Shown here piece by piece: positions 46,602-60,611 of a stretch of DNA of 64,000 nucleotides; the stretch's first letter is position 1, and each line of letters begins with the position of its first letter. The position numbers and the translations under genes are program-made. The DNA lies in NCBI GenBank assembly GCA_021234155.1, contig JAJEKV010000075.1, positions 1,490,001 through 1,554,000 of the forward strand. The letters are read 5' to 3'. Origin of the DNA: Isoetes taiwanensis (taxonomy: Eukaryota; Streptophyta; Lycopodiopsida; Isoetales; Isoetaceae). Under the pieces are notes generated by a model that saw only the letters and a program-made list of their open reading frames with translations, did not search any database and was not told where the DNA came from.

Positions 46602-47302
46602 ATCAATTCACTCGAGTTTTGCAAAATCTTCTAGGTTGCGTGCTTCCTATGCTTCTATATTACCAAGCTCCAAACTCATAATTTGTTAGATGTCTTTCTA
46701 ATCAATGTTGTAGCACACTCTTCAAGCAAAATAGAAAGAGTTTTGCAGCCTTTTCTAACAACAAAACCCCTTCTCCGCTTATTGCAAATCACTTACAAAC
46801 ATGAAAGTGTTTCCTACGCTTTCATATTACCAAGTTTCAAATCGCTAAATTTGTATATGCCTCAAAGCCCAACAATCCCAGACATATATTATCTACTATG
46901 TTAATTTGCTTTGACATCCTCCTTATTGCTATTTTGGAAATACCTTTCAAAGAGTCTCCACCCTATGCTTACAACAGAATTCGCCCAAACAATACCTAAC
47001 AAAAATGCATAGATTTCCAACATGTGTTCAGAGCACAAATCAAGAAATCATATGCTCGCAAATTTGAACTCTAATTCATCTCAACTACTTGCATATCAAA
47101 CCGCAAAAGGGTTTCTATGGTCATTCAAGTTCAATAGGTTGTGAGTGGTGGTCCAACATAATATAACCAGGTTTAAGTCCAAATACCACATACACAAAAT
47201 TTATATATTGAATTCTATGTGAATGAATTACCCTTGCCCCCTCCAAGCGACATTAATTGTTCTAGCTAACCATGAAACAACCACCTCTTCAAATGTTGAA
47301 AA

Positions 47303-47331
47303 GCCCGGCAACGCCGGGCACCAGAACTAGT
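47303..47331 (+). mobile_element. Helitron-like 3' terminus
   Basis: A GCCCGGC-AAC-GCCGGGC hairpin ends 7 bases before AACTAGT. Plant Helitrons end in a GC-rich hairpin about 10 bases before CTRR, usually inserted before T. The 5' TC end could not be located, so element length is unknown. Confidence 0.5.
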
Positions 47332-47889
47332 ACCATATATTGTGTTTTCTTTAACTACTGCAATTGAAACCAACTCCAATTATTCAATTGTACTTAAAAA
47401 ATTGCTCATCTTTAAAAAGAGATAATCACCTTATATTTCTCATAAGAGTTATGCATGGTCCACATATTATATGCATACCTTGAATTAGGCAGTCCCACTC
47501 ATATTCCATGGTATTCAATTGGCTTCGACTTTACCATAAATAAATTAAAAAAAAAGCATGGACTTTTAATATCAAATGAACCATAAAAATGCAAATAGGG
47601 ATAAACTTAATATATTGTTAACCCCAACACGTGTGTGAAATAAGGGAGGCAGATGTGGACTTGCTTGCGGTATGATAGGTGCCAAATTTGAGCCTTCATA
47701 TCATTTATACTACGAATTGAAATAAGGGAGGCAGATGTGCACTTACTGTATGACAAGATCATCTTGACACCAAAGAGTGAAGACACACTGAAAGAGTGCT
47801 GTTCTACTCAAAGCTTCTCAGAGATATATCGATCCAACACTATCTAATATGAAGGAGCTAGGTTTTTTTTTTTAATGTTGTTAAGTCAT

Positions 47890-47999
47890 TGAAAAGTTTT
47901 GTAAATTTGGATTATTATTGCATGCTTTTCTCATTGCATCCCAAAACGTTACAACCTCTCAACTTATACCCAACAACAACGATGAGCACCATTACTAGT
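47890..47999 (+). mobile_element. Second Helitron-like 3' end, eroded hairpin
   Basis: Aligns with the 43.5-kb copy (GCATGCTTTTCTCATTGCAT, then CAACTTATACCCAACAAC) and ends in CACCATTACTAGT. The hairpin has lost pairing. Family relationship is inferred from the shared layout. Confidence 0.4.
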
Positions 48000-48315
48000 T
48001 CGTTAGAATATTTTATGGAGCAATGGCAGGATATCTATTATGCACAAGTAATAACTTAAAATGACAGCTATTAAATAACAGTTTTCTTTTAGCAAGAAAA
48101 TTGGCAAGTTTACACGATGGAACAAGGATCAAACCGAAAGTGTAGAACTCGCTGGAAGTATGGAACAGGATAACCACGAACATGAAAAAGAAATGGCCAA
48201 GAAAAAGTTGAAATAATAACTAAGACGGGCATCGTCAGTTGGCCAAGAAAAAGCCTTTGTTTTCACGTTTCACAACCCTAGGTTCGATAAATGCTTTGTG
48301 CTGCTGAAGTTAGCA

Positions 48316-50458
48316 ATGTCTTCTTCATCAGACAACCAGAAGGGCCTAGCACTTGCAATTGCCTCAAGCCTATTCATCGGATCAAGCTTCATTATCAAGA
48401 AGAAGGGACTTAAACGAGCAGCTGCCACAGGCATTAGAGCAGGTAAACTGGTTTCACGAACATTATCCTTTATGATTGTCCTAGACTTTCTTTCAGTTCC
48501 ATAAGTTGTAGTGCCATTAGTTATCACATGTAGAAAACTTTAGCGAAGAAGTTCTTGTTTAATTGACAGGAGTAGGAGGCTATTCGTATCTGCATGAACC
48601 CCTTTGGTGGTCTGGAATGATTGCAAGTAAGCTGATTGAAAAAAAAAATGCCTAAACCGTACTTGCCCGAGTGGTTTGAGTGGTTTGAGTGGTTTGGTCG
48701 CTAACGTTGTTCTTGATGGCAGTGATTGTAGGAGAAATAGCCAATTTTGCTGCATATGCATTTGCCCCAGCAGTTCTTGTTACTCCACTGGGTGCATTGA
48801 GTATCATTGTTAGGTATGGTTATCTTTCGATTTGGTGTGCTCAATTATTTATACTTATGTGGTTAAATTATATTCATAAAATCTTAAAAAGTTTGTGGTC
48901 CAGTGCAGCGTTAGCACACCTCATTCTAAAGGAGAGGCTGCACATACTTGGCATGCTTGGCTGTGTTCTTTGTGTGGTTGGCTCTGTCACAATTGTTTTG
49001 CATGCACCCAAAGAACGCACAATAGTATCAGTTAAAGAAATTTGGGATGCTGCCAACGAACCAGGTATAGAGTATAGGGCCAAAAGCTTTTCCTCCAAAT
49101 CTTTCTCATGAAAATTACAATGTTCACAGGTTTTTTGCTCTATGCATCCACAGTGGTCTCTTTCGTCTTGCTACTTAAAATTCGGTTTGTGCCTCGATAT
49201 GGTAACACTCATGTAATGGTGTACATTGGCATCTGTTCTCTTATGGGCTCTCTTTCGGTATAGTCTCTTGCGCATCTTATATATTCCAGTGCAACTATAA
49301 TCTAACAAATCCTTTCTAGGTTATGAGCGTCAAGGCACTGGGAATTGCATTGAAATTAACCTTTGAAGGGATGAATCAGCTTGTGTATCCGGAGACTTGG
49401 GTGTTTTTAATGGTTGTGATGACCTGTGTGCTCGTCCAGATTGCATATTTAAACAAGGTTAGCGACATGCTTGTCTTAGCTGTTTTGTTCCCTTCAATGA
49501 GATGATCTTTGATTTTTTATAATGGTCTAATTTTGCTGAATTTATGACAGGCACTTGACACATTTAATACTGCAATTGTTTCACCTATCTATTACGTGAT
49601 GTTCACGTCCTTTACCATTCTTGCAAGCATCATCATGTTCAAGGTATGTCAATGAAATTTATTCAGAAATGGATGGAATTTTTGATCAGGCAGATCCAAG
49701 TCTTTAAAAGATAACAGTATTGACGACTTACGCAAAACCCTTACTATTAAGGAAGGGCAATTTAACCATCTTGTGCAACCCCCTCTACAGTGAATGGACT
49801 GCTGTATCTTTGGTGTTTTCTAATCACCTTATATAACTTCTCTTTAGTGGTCATGTTTACTTGCTCTTAAAAGGTTACAATGCACATTTTTTCATTGCCA
49901 AATCTATCCATTTATCCCGCATATTTGAAATTGAGAACAGATCCATCGGATCTGTGGAATCTGCTTTTTAAGGAGTCTTATTACAATTCAGTTAAAAGTA
50001 CCACCTATTAACTACTGCAAAAACTTGAATTATGAATTTAATTACATATGTTTGATTTGCTTGACATTTATCTTTCAGTTATAAAAGCTTTTTGTATGCT
50101 GTCAAACACAGCTGAGGTTTCAGTGATGCCAGGATTGGGAAGGACAAACTCCAGATGCTATTATTAGCGAACTTTGTGGTTTTTTAACTATTCTTAGTGG
50201 GACATTCTTGTTGCACGTGACCAAGGATCTTGGGGACAATGCATTGACATCTGGAATGAGTATGTTCAACATTGTATGTAATTAATTCAGGCTGCTGTAT
50301 CCTAACTAAACAACTTTTATGTAGGCATATATACAGGAATGTCTCCAGCTGTTTCTTCACGGCTTTCTATTGAAATAGGCGGGTTTAGGCACTTTGAGGA
50401 CACAGATAGAGAAGAGACACCCCTGCATTGGCAAGAGCGGTCTGGAAATCATTTGTAA
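48316..50458 (+). CDS. NIPA-family magnesium transporter-like membrane protein
   Basis: Nine exons, all GT-AG and in phase: 48316-48442, 48570-48626, 48723-48813, 48904-49064, 49130-49257, 49320-49457, 49551-49643, 50133-50259, 50325-50458; 351 codons. Starts MSSSSDNQKGLALAIASSLF and contains the family blocks FIIKKKGLKRAA, GGYSYLHEPLWWSGMI, GEIANFAAYAFAPAVLVTPL, SAALAHLILKERLHILGMLG, ALDTFNTAIVSPIYYVMFTS and GFLTILSGTFLLHVTKD. About nine hydrophobic helices are visible. NIPA proteins are multi-pass proteins linked to Mg2+ transport in animals and placed in plasma membrane or early endosomes; plant members are less characterised. Length matches the family and no lesion is seen. The C-terminal tail after HVTKD is short and hydrophilic. 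Family assignment is firm; the substrate is inferred. Confidence 0.92.
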
Positions 50459-51235
50459 TTTATTGGCTCTGGTAGGCAAATATTAAGAATTCAATGGCTG
50501 ATCATATATTTCTAGTTAGTACAATATTGACAATGATGTTTTACTACTATAGTCAGTTTCAGCCAAGATGCTTAAGATGAATTTCAAATGCAAACATGGA
50601 ACACCTTGGACTGGTTTGCACTTGTTCTTAAGATCTTCAATTAAGCATTAGTGTTTCCATTCCGCCGTCGTTGATAGAGTTCTCAATCCATTTGTCCACA
50701 TCATTGAGCCTTGCAAGTAGAACATTTAGGCAAATTAGAACATTTGGATCTGCTTAAAAACCTGTAAACCGTTCTAGACATTTAATAATACGTTAGCAGA
50801 AATCATACCTTTTAAACATGTTTCTCTTCGGACTCCCATCAAAGTAACGATGACAGCATATTGGTTCCGTACAGTAGTCATAGAAAGGAGAAGAAATGTT
50901 ACAAAGATACAAAATGTCACATACCTATACCACTTGGTGTGAACATGTTACTAACATAGTTATTTTTTGTTTTAGCAGGGTAAAATGCAAATGTCCCTGG
51001 GCGAATAATTAGAACTAGCAGAAACAGCAGAAACTCCTAGGAATGTGGAGTCCCAGAAGAATGGGTCGAGAATACATGCTATTACAATAGAAAAGCCTAC
51101 TCCAAGGGTAGCAGAAAAACTAACATGTAATCACCCCCATATATTACATTAATGGTGAAGGATGTCGTACCTCTTAGTAGAAAATATTATGCATCTCTGG
51201 AGTCTTCGGCACACCCTATAATGGGAAATCCTTAT
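50459..51235. other. No recognisable gene
   Basis: Follows the NIPA stop and includes its 3' UTR; no further coding signal found. Confidence 0.5.
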
Positions 51236-52440
51236 CTTGCAATCCCATTACGGCTGTTACTGCCTTGATGTATTGCTATATACCAACTGATTGTACATCT
51301 TATACAAATGTCTTTCAAGTTACTCAAATGGCGCCTCTTACTGTAACTTGGTATTAATCTTTGCAAGTCAAAAGTTTAATCAACTCCGTATTCCAACCAT
51401 CTGAGAATTATTGTTTGCGCTTATCAACATGATCAACTGAATCTGAAAATCTGGTCTGAATATTACATCACAACTGGTCCAATATAATTTCTGGAGTTGG
51501 CAAATCTTATAATGCTAATGCAAAATCCTCTAATCTTGGTGATCTTGCAATATCACTATGGATATTACTGCCTTGATGTAATGCTATATATAGAAACGAC
51601 TTTCCAGTTACTGAAAGCAATTCTTACTGTAACTTGGTATTAATCTTGTCGAGTCAAAACTTTACTCAACTGCGTATCCAACCATCTGAGAATTATTGTT
51701 TGCGCTTATCAACATGATTAACTGAATCTTACTTCACAACTAGTCCAATATAATATCTGGAGTTGGCAAATCCTATAATGCAAAATCATCTATTCTTGAT
51801 CATGCAATACCATTACGGATGTTATGTTGCTGCCGTGATGTAATGATATATCCCAACTCCATCTTATACAAATGACTTTCCAGTTACTGAAAGCACCTCT
51901 TACTGTAACCTGGTATTAATCTTTTTGAGTCAAAACTTTAATCAACTACTTATTCCAACCATCTGAGAATCACTGTTTGCACTTATCAACATGATCAACT
52001 GAATCTGAATATCTGGTCTGAATATTACTTCACAACGGGTCCAATATAACTTCTGGAGTTGGGAAACCCTATAATGTGAAAATCTCAGCTTGATGATCTT
52101 GCAATATCATTACGGCTGTTACTGCCTTGATGCAATGCTATCTACCAACTGATTATACATCTTATACAAATGACTTTTCAGGTACGTAAATGGCACATCT
52201 TACTGAAACCTAGTATTCATCTTTGCGAGTCAAAAACAACTGCTTATTCCAACCATCTGAGAATTACCGTCTGCATTTATCAACATGATCAACGGAACTT
52301 AATATCTGATCTGAATATATTACTTCACAACTGGTACGATTGGATCGTTTATGAGAAACGATCAGAACTGCCCATATCCGATCAACGTTACGAGGCAAGG
52401 TTGCATAAAATCACTGCGCCAGAATTCTAAACTGCAGGAA
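51236..52440. repeat. Tandem array, four copies of a ~260-310-bp unit
   Basis: Anchor TTACTGCCTTGATG (or a variant) occurs at 51257, 51565, 51827 and 52119. Each unit continues with AACTGATTGTACATC (partly lost in copy 2), CTTACTGTAACTTGGTATTA, CCAACCATCTGAGAATTA, CATGATCAACTGAATC and CTGGAGTTGGCAAATC. Copies are diverged by point changes and small deletions. The array ends about 40 bases from the alpha-tubulin stop codon, so tubulin transcripts probably end inside it. Confidence 0.9.
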
Positions 52441-52479
52441 TAATAGTAATGTCCCCAGTTGCCGCACAAAATGTTGAGC

Positions 52480-54213
<1,734 letters not shown>

Positions 54214-54973
54214 TTTTGGATCGGAGCTTGAGGGGAATAATTAATAGCAAAATTTTGGAAAGCAATATTGATTCAAGCACCGGATTCAAATGGCAAGAGG
54301 CGGGTTTGTAAATACGGGATGGACACGTCAGCCACTGACCGGCTACGATGTTCCATCGTTACGACCTTTAGGCTTTCGCACCCCTCTAAAAAAAAATAAC
54401 GCCGTATTTTATATATATAACCTAATTTATTTTATAAGTGCTTCCCTAATGTATTTATTTCAGGTTAACCATTTGGATTTCACCATAGGGGCTTTAGACC
54501 ACTCAGAATAAAAATACAAGCATAAGCAATATAGAAATTGGGTCTCGGTTTCTCTATGGTGCAGTCTAATGATGACACGCGATGACGCCAATACTGTGGA
54601 ATGGAATTCGGGTCCCCTGATTCCGCTCTACCAGCTCTTCTGGTTTTCCTTAGTGTTTTTTTAGGGATTTGACTGGCTTTGTTTTAGGGTTTCGACCGCC
54701 GCAAATTTCTTCGAGCAAAAATAGAGGTGGCGGGTGTTGTATCTTCGCAGGTGCCTCGGATCCCCGCAGGTAGAAGTATGTCGGATCTTCACTTCATGTT
54801 TCACTTCATCCTTCTAGATCTGTTTGCACAGGTGCAGGATATGTTCATGCTTCATGCTTCCAGTTCTATTCTTCCCAGGTGCAGATCTGTTCTTTGTAGG
54901 TGCAGGGTGGGATTCATTGCTTGATCATGTAGCGTAGACCTGCACAGAAAATCAATCTCCAACTTCTATATTG
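54214..54973. other. Promoter side of the alpha-tubulin gene
   Basis: Includes a TA-rich stretch TATATATAA at 54412 and the sequence GCAGGTGC(C/A) near 54750, 54830 and 54880. It should contain the tubulin promoter. Short plus-strand frames here are not convincing genes. Confidence 0.4.
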
Positions 54974-55088
54974 TAGGGGAACTGCAGTTCATCTGCCATT
55001 TCGGCACACAGGAGACCCGCGACCGGCTGCCGCCGGTGCGGGGCCCCTCCCTATGTGTCCGAATGGCATCCAAACTGCAGTTCCCCTA
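54974..55088. repeat. Hairpin MITE, related to the one at 14.8 kb
   Basis: TAGGGGAACTGCAGTT on the left faces AACTGCAGTTCCCCTA on the right, continuing inward through TGCCATTTCGG/CCGAATGGCA to a GC-rich core GACCCGCGACCGGC. Flanks read ATATTGT and ATACATTGT, a possible target duplication. It shares TGCCATT and CCCGCGACCGGC with the 14.8-kb hairpin. Confidence 0.8.
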
Positions 55089-56949
55089 TACATTGTAATT
55101 TGGAACAAGGGAAAGCTCTCGACTTTTACATCCCCCAACCCCCAACCATGTGAATTCATAGAAACCTACAATAGCAAGTAAGAAATGCAAAGCACCTGTT
55201 GTGTTAAGCTAGCAATCCACCAGTCTTGAAAAAGGTGACTGCTTGCAATTTGCTGGATAACTAATCGTATAACAGAAGTACCTAAACCTACTCAAAATGA
55301 ACCATGTAGATCTAATTTAAACATGTCCCAATATTTATACATTTTTTGCTTGTTCCTACAATTCTTAGAAAACGAACTTTTTGAACCTTATAATGCACAT
55401 TTCTAGATTCTATTCCTCCTTCCTAATATGTCAATACGTATTAGATTTATCCAAAGAAAAACAGAACTTGCAACAAAAACTGTAAGGTAGACGAGTGTCC
55501 AAGTTTTATCTCGGGCAAGGATTCCCTAATGTTTTGAAAAAATCGTAACGAGCTTGGGAAGACCTTGTTGTAAACATATGGTTTCATTCAAGGTTGGAAA
55601 TTGAAGGGTTGCCCAATTGAAGATACTCCAAAAAATGGACTTTAAAATTGCATGGCATGATTCAAATTGGACTTTCATTTGCATTCTTGATCTAAAATTA
55701 GTCTATCCAAGTAGCACCTCCACCTGAGCCAAATCTGAGTTGGACATATTTTTGGCCGTCGGATAGTTTATTTCATGCATCGACAAGCGAAATTAGAAAA
55801 GTGCCCTAAATTTTACACGGAGATACCATCGGGCAGCCTGCTATGCTTCCCTCTGCTTTTTAGTTTTGCTTTTGCTACACCTAGTTACTGAGGTGTTCGG
55901 CTCTACCTCAAATCCTTGCCTTTACGTTGTTGCGCGATGTTTCTAGTATGGCCTCCATCGTCTCCCTATCTGGTCAATGATCTTGTGCTTATTCTCCTCT
56001 GTCTTTCATTTAAGGAATTTAGTAGCATACATGGCTCAAAAACTTCAAGAGGGTTAAGCAATTAGCATCCTTGATTTTGGGCTCTAATTGCTTTCAAAAT
56101 GCTAACTGGCTTTCCGATTCTTCTTTTTCTTCTCATTTACTTTTTGGCATGCGGATAAAAAGGCCGAGTAGGCAATGTGTCCGGATCTGCCATGCAAGTA
56201 TATGGATGTTGCAAAATGCTTGTTGATGTTACCCATCACACTACGTTATGTCCCGCAGCCTGTTACAGTTGTAAGCCTATAAATGGTTGATGTTTCTGCA
56301 TCTAACAAGACCTTATTCACGTTCCATCCTTTTTCCAAATTCTTAGGTTTTTGGATCCTAGCATCTGTTTCTCACTTGCTTTGATGGTGTTATTTCAGCT
56401 GGCTAGAATGCACGATCATGAAATTTTTGGAAATTTCTGACGGAAACTGAAGTTTCAAAGAGGGTGATTTGATGTACTTTAATAGGAATCAATAATTTGT
56501 ACTTCTTGCTCATGATCAAAATTTTAGATTGTTATGTTCCAGCTTCAATTTTCTTAACATGATATAATATATTTCTGCAGAAAACTTTGAGGTGGTGGGC
56601 AAGCATTGAGATTATTTGTGGTAATGAGCTTCATCAGATTGCATCTGTGCATTTTTGGGATAATGGACTCTTCTGATTGTTTATATTCACTCGGTGAAGA
56701 AATGAACAGGAATTTAGACATGGAGAGCTTCCTTGGGCGTTTTTAAGATAGGAAGAAGAATGTAGGATTTTTTATTTTTTATTTTTTGTTATGTGATGCA
56801 GGTGGTGTTATTGCCCATCTATTTGCTCCATTTAGTTCTGGACGATCTACCTAATGTAAATCATTGTCATAAAGTAGAAGTTAGTTGCGTGTTTAAACTG
56901 ACAAATGTCAACCTCTACATGCATAGTTCAAGGAACCAATTTCTGTCCA
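55089..56949. other. No recognisable gene
   Basis: AT-rich DNA between the MITE and the JmjN exon; may include former 5' introns or leader of that gene. A T-rich tract lies at 56769-56788. Confidence 0.4.
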
Positions 56950-57174
56950 ATGCAAACTCAACAGGCCCTGGCCGATACTCCATGTAGCTGGACAATGGAA
57001 GATGCAGAGGTAGTAGCTTGGCTAAAAGCTCTATATCTAGCTCCTAAGTACCATCCAACTGAAGTGGAGCTTTTGGACCCAGTAGCATAACTATGTTCTT
57101 AAAATTGAAGCCACGTGCTAGCATGGTATTTGTAAGATCGTGCTCCCTTTTCTCCAAAGCTCCAGTAAGTTACG
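56950..57174 (+). pseudogene. JmjN exon of an ELF6/REF6-like histone demethylase
   Basis: From the ATG at 56950: WTMEDAEVVAWLKALYLAPK, then YHPTEVELLDPVA, a 4-base insertion, then YVLKIEATC, a TAG and HGICKIVLPFLQ, ending at a good donor (CCA|GTAAGT). This is the JmjN domain (W...L..AP.Y.PT..EF.DP.AYI.KIE...FGICKI.PP) found at the start of plant JmjN/JmjC H3K27 demethylases. The insertion and the stop kill it. No JmjC exons follow: a pogo element begins 150 bases later, and beyond it no JmjC was recognised. Confidence 0.7.
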
Positions 57175-57889
57175 GGATCTTGATTTTTTGGTGTATTAGA
57201 TCTATATACAAGCGTTGGTATAACATTTTTATAACATATTTGACTTGTTGCAGGCCCTTGATGAAGGTCAAACAATGTGAGTTTGATCTCTGTAGAAATT
57301 TACCACAGTACACAATAATATTTAAGGGAAGGTGCCCACCAATGGTGCACCTAATTTTCTTTGATCTGCTGTGAGCACAATCTTGGCCAATTACCTGTGC
57401 AAAGCTGCCATAAACTTGCCCCAGATCCTAAACTTACTTATAGAAAAATAAAAAACTTACTGCAAGTTATGGACTCGGATTCAAGACGGGGTCAAATGCC
57501 CTCAATGGAGAGGGAAGTGCCTGTATGGACAGGTTATCTTTGGTGCGCTCCATTGACATCCTTGGAGCGCACCATTGTCTTCAATGATGAACCTGTACTC
57601 CAATCATTGGATCAATGCAGGACCCTTATTGGTGATACTTCCAACAAGGAATGGGTGCACATTAGACACCCAATATGAGAGGAGCCTGCATTTTAATGGT
57701 GCATGCACACAACCTAAATGGCTCATACACACAACCAAAATGGCTCACTTAGACTCCCTCATTTGCACACTAAACAACTCTAATGGATTGTCTACATACC
57801 TTGTATTTGCTTAAAGTTGAAGACTTCAAATGTGATATTTCTGCCAAAATATACTAAGAACCTGTCACCAGCATGTTAATTGACAATAA

Positions 57890-57951
57890 ACCAAGATGTT
57901 GGGGGATTTGAACCCTCAATACCAAGATGTTGGGGGATTTGAACCCTCAAT
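57890..57951. repeat. 31-bp perfect tandem duplication with a B-box-like core
   Basis: ACCAAGATGTTGGGGGATTT begins identical adjacent units at 57890 and 57921. On the minus strand each contains GGGTTCAAATCCCCC, close to a pol III B box. It lies within the pogo element. Confidence 0.9.
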
Positions 57952-58232
57952 TCATCACCAATTCATCTGGTCTTGACGAAACTTGAGGTCAACGATGTCT
58001 AGAAGTTAAAAATCAACAGAAACAAAATGGTTTAGAAGCTTACCTGCAACTTTGAACACTTGTAATGCACCTCAACAAAACCAAGAAACTGTAACACATG
58101 AAGAGTGATGTGATTAACTATGGCACCAAGTTACAAACAACTGAACTTGATAAAGTAAGAGCAAAATGCATTAGAACTTATATTCAAGACAAGAGATTAC
58201 ATGAAGTTATTGAAATGGAGGTTAATTCTTTT

Positions 58233-60611
58233 TCACAGGCCAAGCTTCTCCAAATGGTCATGTGCTTCTTTTCTATACAAGTCATCCAATGCTTTTGTTT
58301 TTGCAATGTATTTTTCAGATTCATCAAAGCTATCAGTGCATGAAGAAGAGGCTGGTTTTTGTGCAAGTTTGTCTTCTTTATCCCTGCAATGTTGGTCCCA
58401 GCTGCAAATGTGTGTCTCCTCCAAACTACAACCTATAAGCTCATCTTCTTCAAGAGGCTGGCTGTCTTGAAACAGTGGCTGCTGCACATCAAGAGGCAAG
58501 TCAATAACAAGATCTACAGCTTGTCTTTGCTGGCTATTGGCACCTGCAACACTCATAGAAGGTTTGTTAGTAGGAACAATATTTTCTTGGTCATTCTCCA
58601 AAGCATAATTTGCTTCCAAGGCTGCCTCTATCTGTTGCACCTCCTCTTCATCACTTTCCATGTCATAATCTTCATACCTCCTTTGCTTTCTCTTTCTTTG
58701 AGGCCTAATTGGCCTCTTTTCTTCAACTGCCTTTCTTTTCTCCTCATACCTCAACCTCTTTGCCTCTTCCCTTCTCTTCCTTTCTTCTTCCTTCGTCTTC
58801 TTCTCCCTCTCTTTTGCCTCCCTTTTGCTCTTCTGCACTCTCTTCCTCTCGGCATCTTTCTCTTGTCTTATCCTAGCAGCCTCTTCATGCTTCTTTTGCA
58901 ACTCCAGCCTAGCATTAATGACATCTTCTGCTGAAACATACAACCTACCTCTCAAAGACTCTGGAATTCTTGCCCTTCTTGCCTTTTTACCTTGGTTTCA
59001 AGACCTTGGTACTGCTGGTTGGATTTCAGACCTTAGTGCAGGGTCAAGTGGTTGAGCTGCATCATCATTGGGGAGAATAGGCTCATTGCCTACATCAATG
59101 GCTGCAAAGATAGTGGCTTCTTGGACTGTACCTGCAAATGAGAAAGCTTTAGAGGGACGTGAGAAAAATAGACCAGAATTGCAACATATATACCTTCATC
59201 AACTCCTTCAACATCTGCTGCATCAGAATCTGAACATGCTTCAGCACCCTGATCCAAATTTGTTGGCACATCGGCCTGCCTTTCTTCATGCAACCTGTCA
59301 GCTAAAGGATCAGCTTGTACTCTCAAATCATCAAGAGGCCAGATTCCAGTGCTAGAGAATCCAGCCTTGATGTTGGCCGGAGAACAAGAGAAATCAAAGA
59401 GGCAATGTCTTCTTTTGAAGGCTTCATTCCATAATTGTCATGCATGTACTTTGCCCTTAGCCTTCTAAAATTGGCTTTGAAAGGGGCAAAAATACATGTA
59501 TCTAGTGGCTGCAATCGATGGCTAGTGTGTGCAGGTAGATTAACAATGTGAAGGCCCATCTCCTTTGCTTTGATGATGGTCTCAAGAGTCACGTGACTCC
59601 CATGACCATCACAAATTAGAAGATGAGGCCTATCTTTAGAAACACCTCCTGGAACATGTCTCTTAAAGTTGTCCAGCCAAGACTCAAAAAGCAAGTCAGT
59701 AATCTAAGCTTTCTTTTGAAAGCTAAGAATAGCACCTGCCTCACATCCTGCAAGCAAATTCGTGTCCCTAATTTTCTTCCCCTTGAAGACATACAAATTG
59801 GGGATCTTTTGGCCACTTGCATTCACACACGCTAAAACTGTCACCCATTCCCTATTTATAGGGACAGTTTGATTCACTGTCTTCACTTCTTGGCCAGAAC
59901 TCTCATGCCATGTTTGTCACCAGCTTGAACATCTGTTTCATCACAGTTCCATATTCTAAAAGCATCTACATTCAAGTCAGCATAAACCTGCATCAAGGTA
60001 CTATAAAGATTTTGCAAATTATGTGTGGTTATTGCCTTCATTCTGCTGGCCTCCACACATTGTGTTGATCTCAAGACAAGATCAGGATGTCTCTTCTTAA
60101 ACCCCCTCTACCATTTCTGCCCTGGCAGCCCCTCCTTAAAACATGTTTGCCAATTAATTGTCATCTGCCCAACCCTCTCCCTCATCACATCAAGTGTCAC
60201 TGGCCTCCCTTCATCACATAATTGAAAGGCCCAATTAAGCAGCATCTCCTCCTCTTTCATTGTCAATCCCTTTGGGATTGCACCAAACTTGTTGAGTGAT
60301 AAACCATAAAGATGGTTTCTTAAGGTGGTTTGTGGTATCCCAAAGTGGCTTGCAGCTCCTCTTATGGATAGCAGTCCATCTTCAATTGTATCAATAGCCT
60401 TGTCTAAGTCTTCCTTGGACCAAGCTCCCCTCTTTGCACATCTAACCTTCTTAGGCCCTAAATCCTCATGCAACTCTTGCTGTTCTTGGATAAGTGGTCT
60501 TGAGGACCTCTTCTTCTTGCTGGCAGGGATTAGAATTACATCTTCTTGGCAGGCATGGGCTTCTGTTGGTTCTTGTGGAGGTTCAGCATAAGATCTCTTC
60601 CTCAGGTTCAT
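58233..60611 (-). pseudogene. Pogo-type transposase (HTH_psq + DDE_1), broken
   Basis: Probable start at 60611 (MNLRKRSYAEPP). Then GAWSKEDLDKAIDTIEDGLL / SIRGAASHFGIPQTTLRNHL (psq helix-turn-helix), LNWAFQLCDEGRPVTLDVM, a TAG at KW*RGFKKRHPDLVLRS, and AFRIWNCDETDV (first catalytic Asp). A frameshift follows at LAKK/VKTVNQTVP, then VLACVNASGQKIPNLYVFKG, a TAG, LLICDGHGSHVTLETI (second Asp) and HTSHRLQPLDTCIFAPFKAN (third Asp position). After another frame change comes a highly charged C-terminus (58955-58233, RRKRKQRRYEDYDMESDEEE type). The domain order and catalytic Asp residues are complete; two stops and at least two frameshifts make it inactive here. The product would cut and paste the element. 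Confidence 0.9.

Noticed and set aside
58359-58934. 191-codon plus-strand frame rich in Leu and Phe
   Set aside because: Antisense of the Lys/Glu/Arg-rich C-terminus of the pogo transposase; no independent support.
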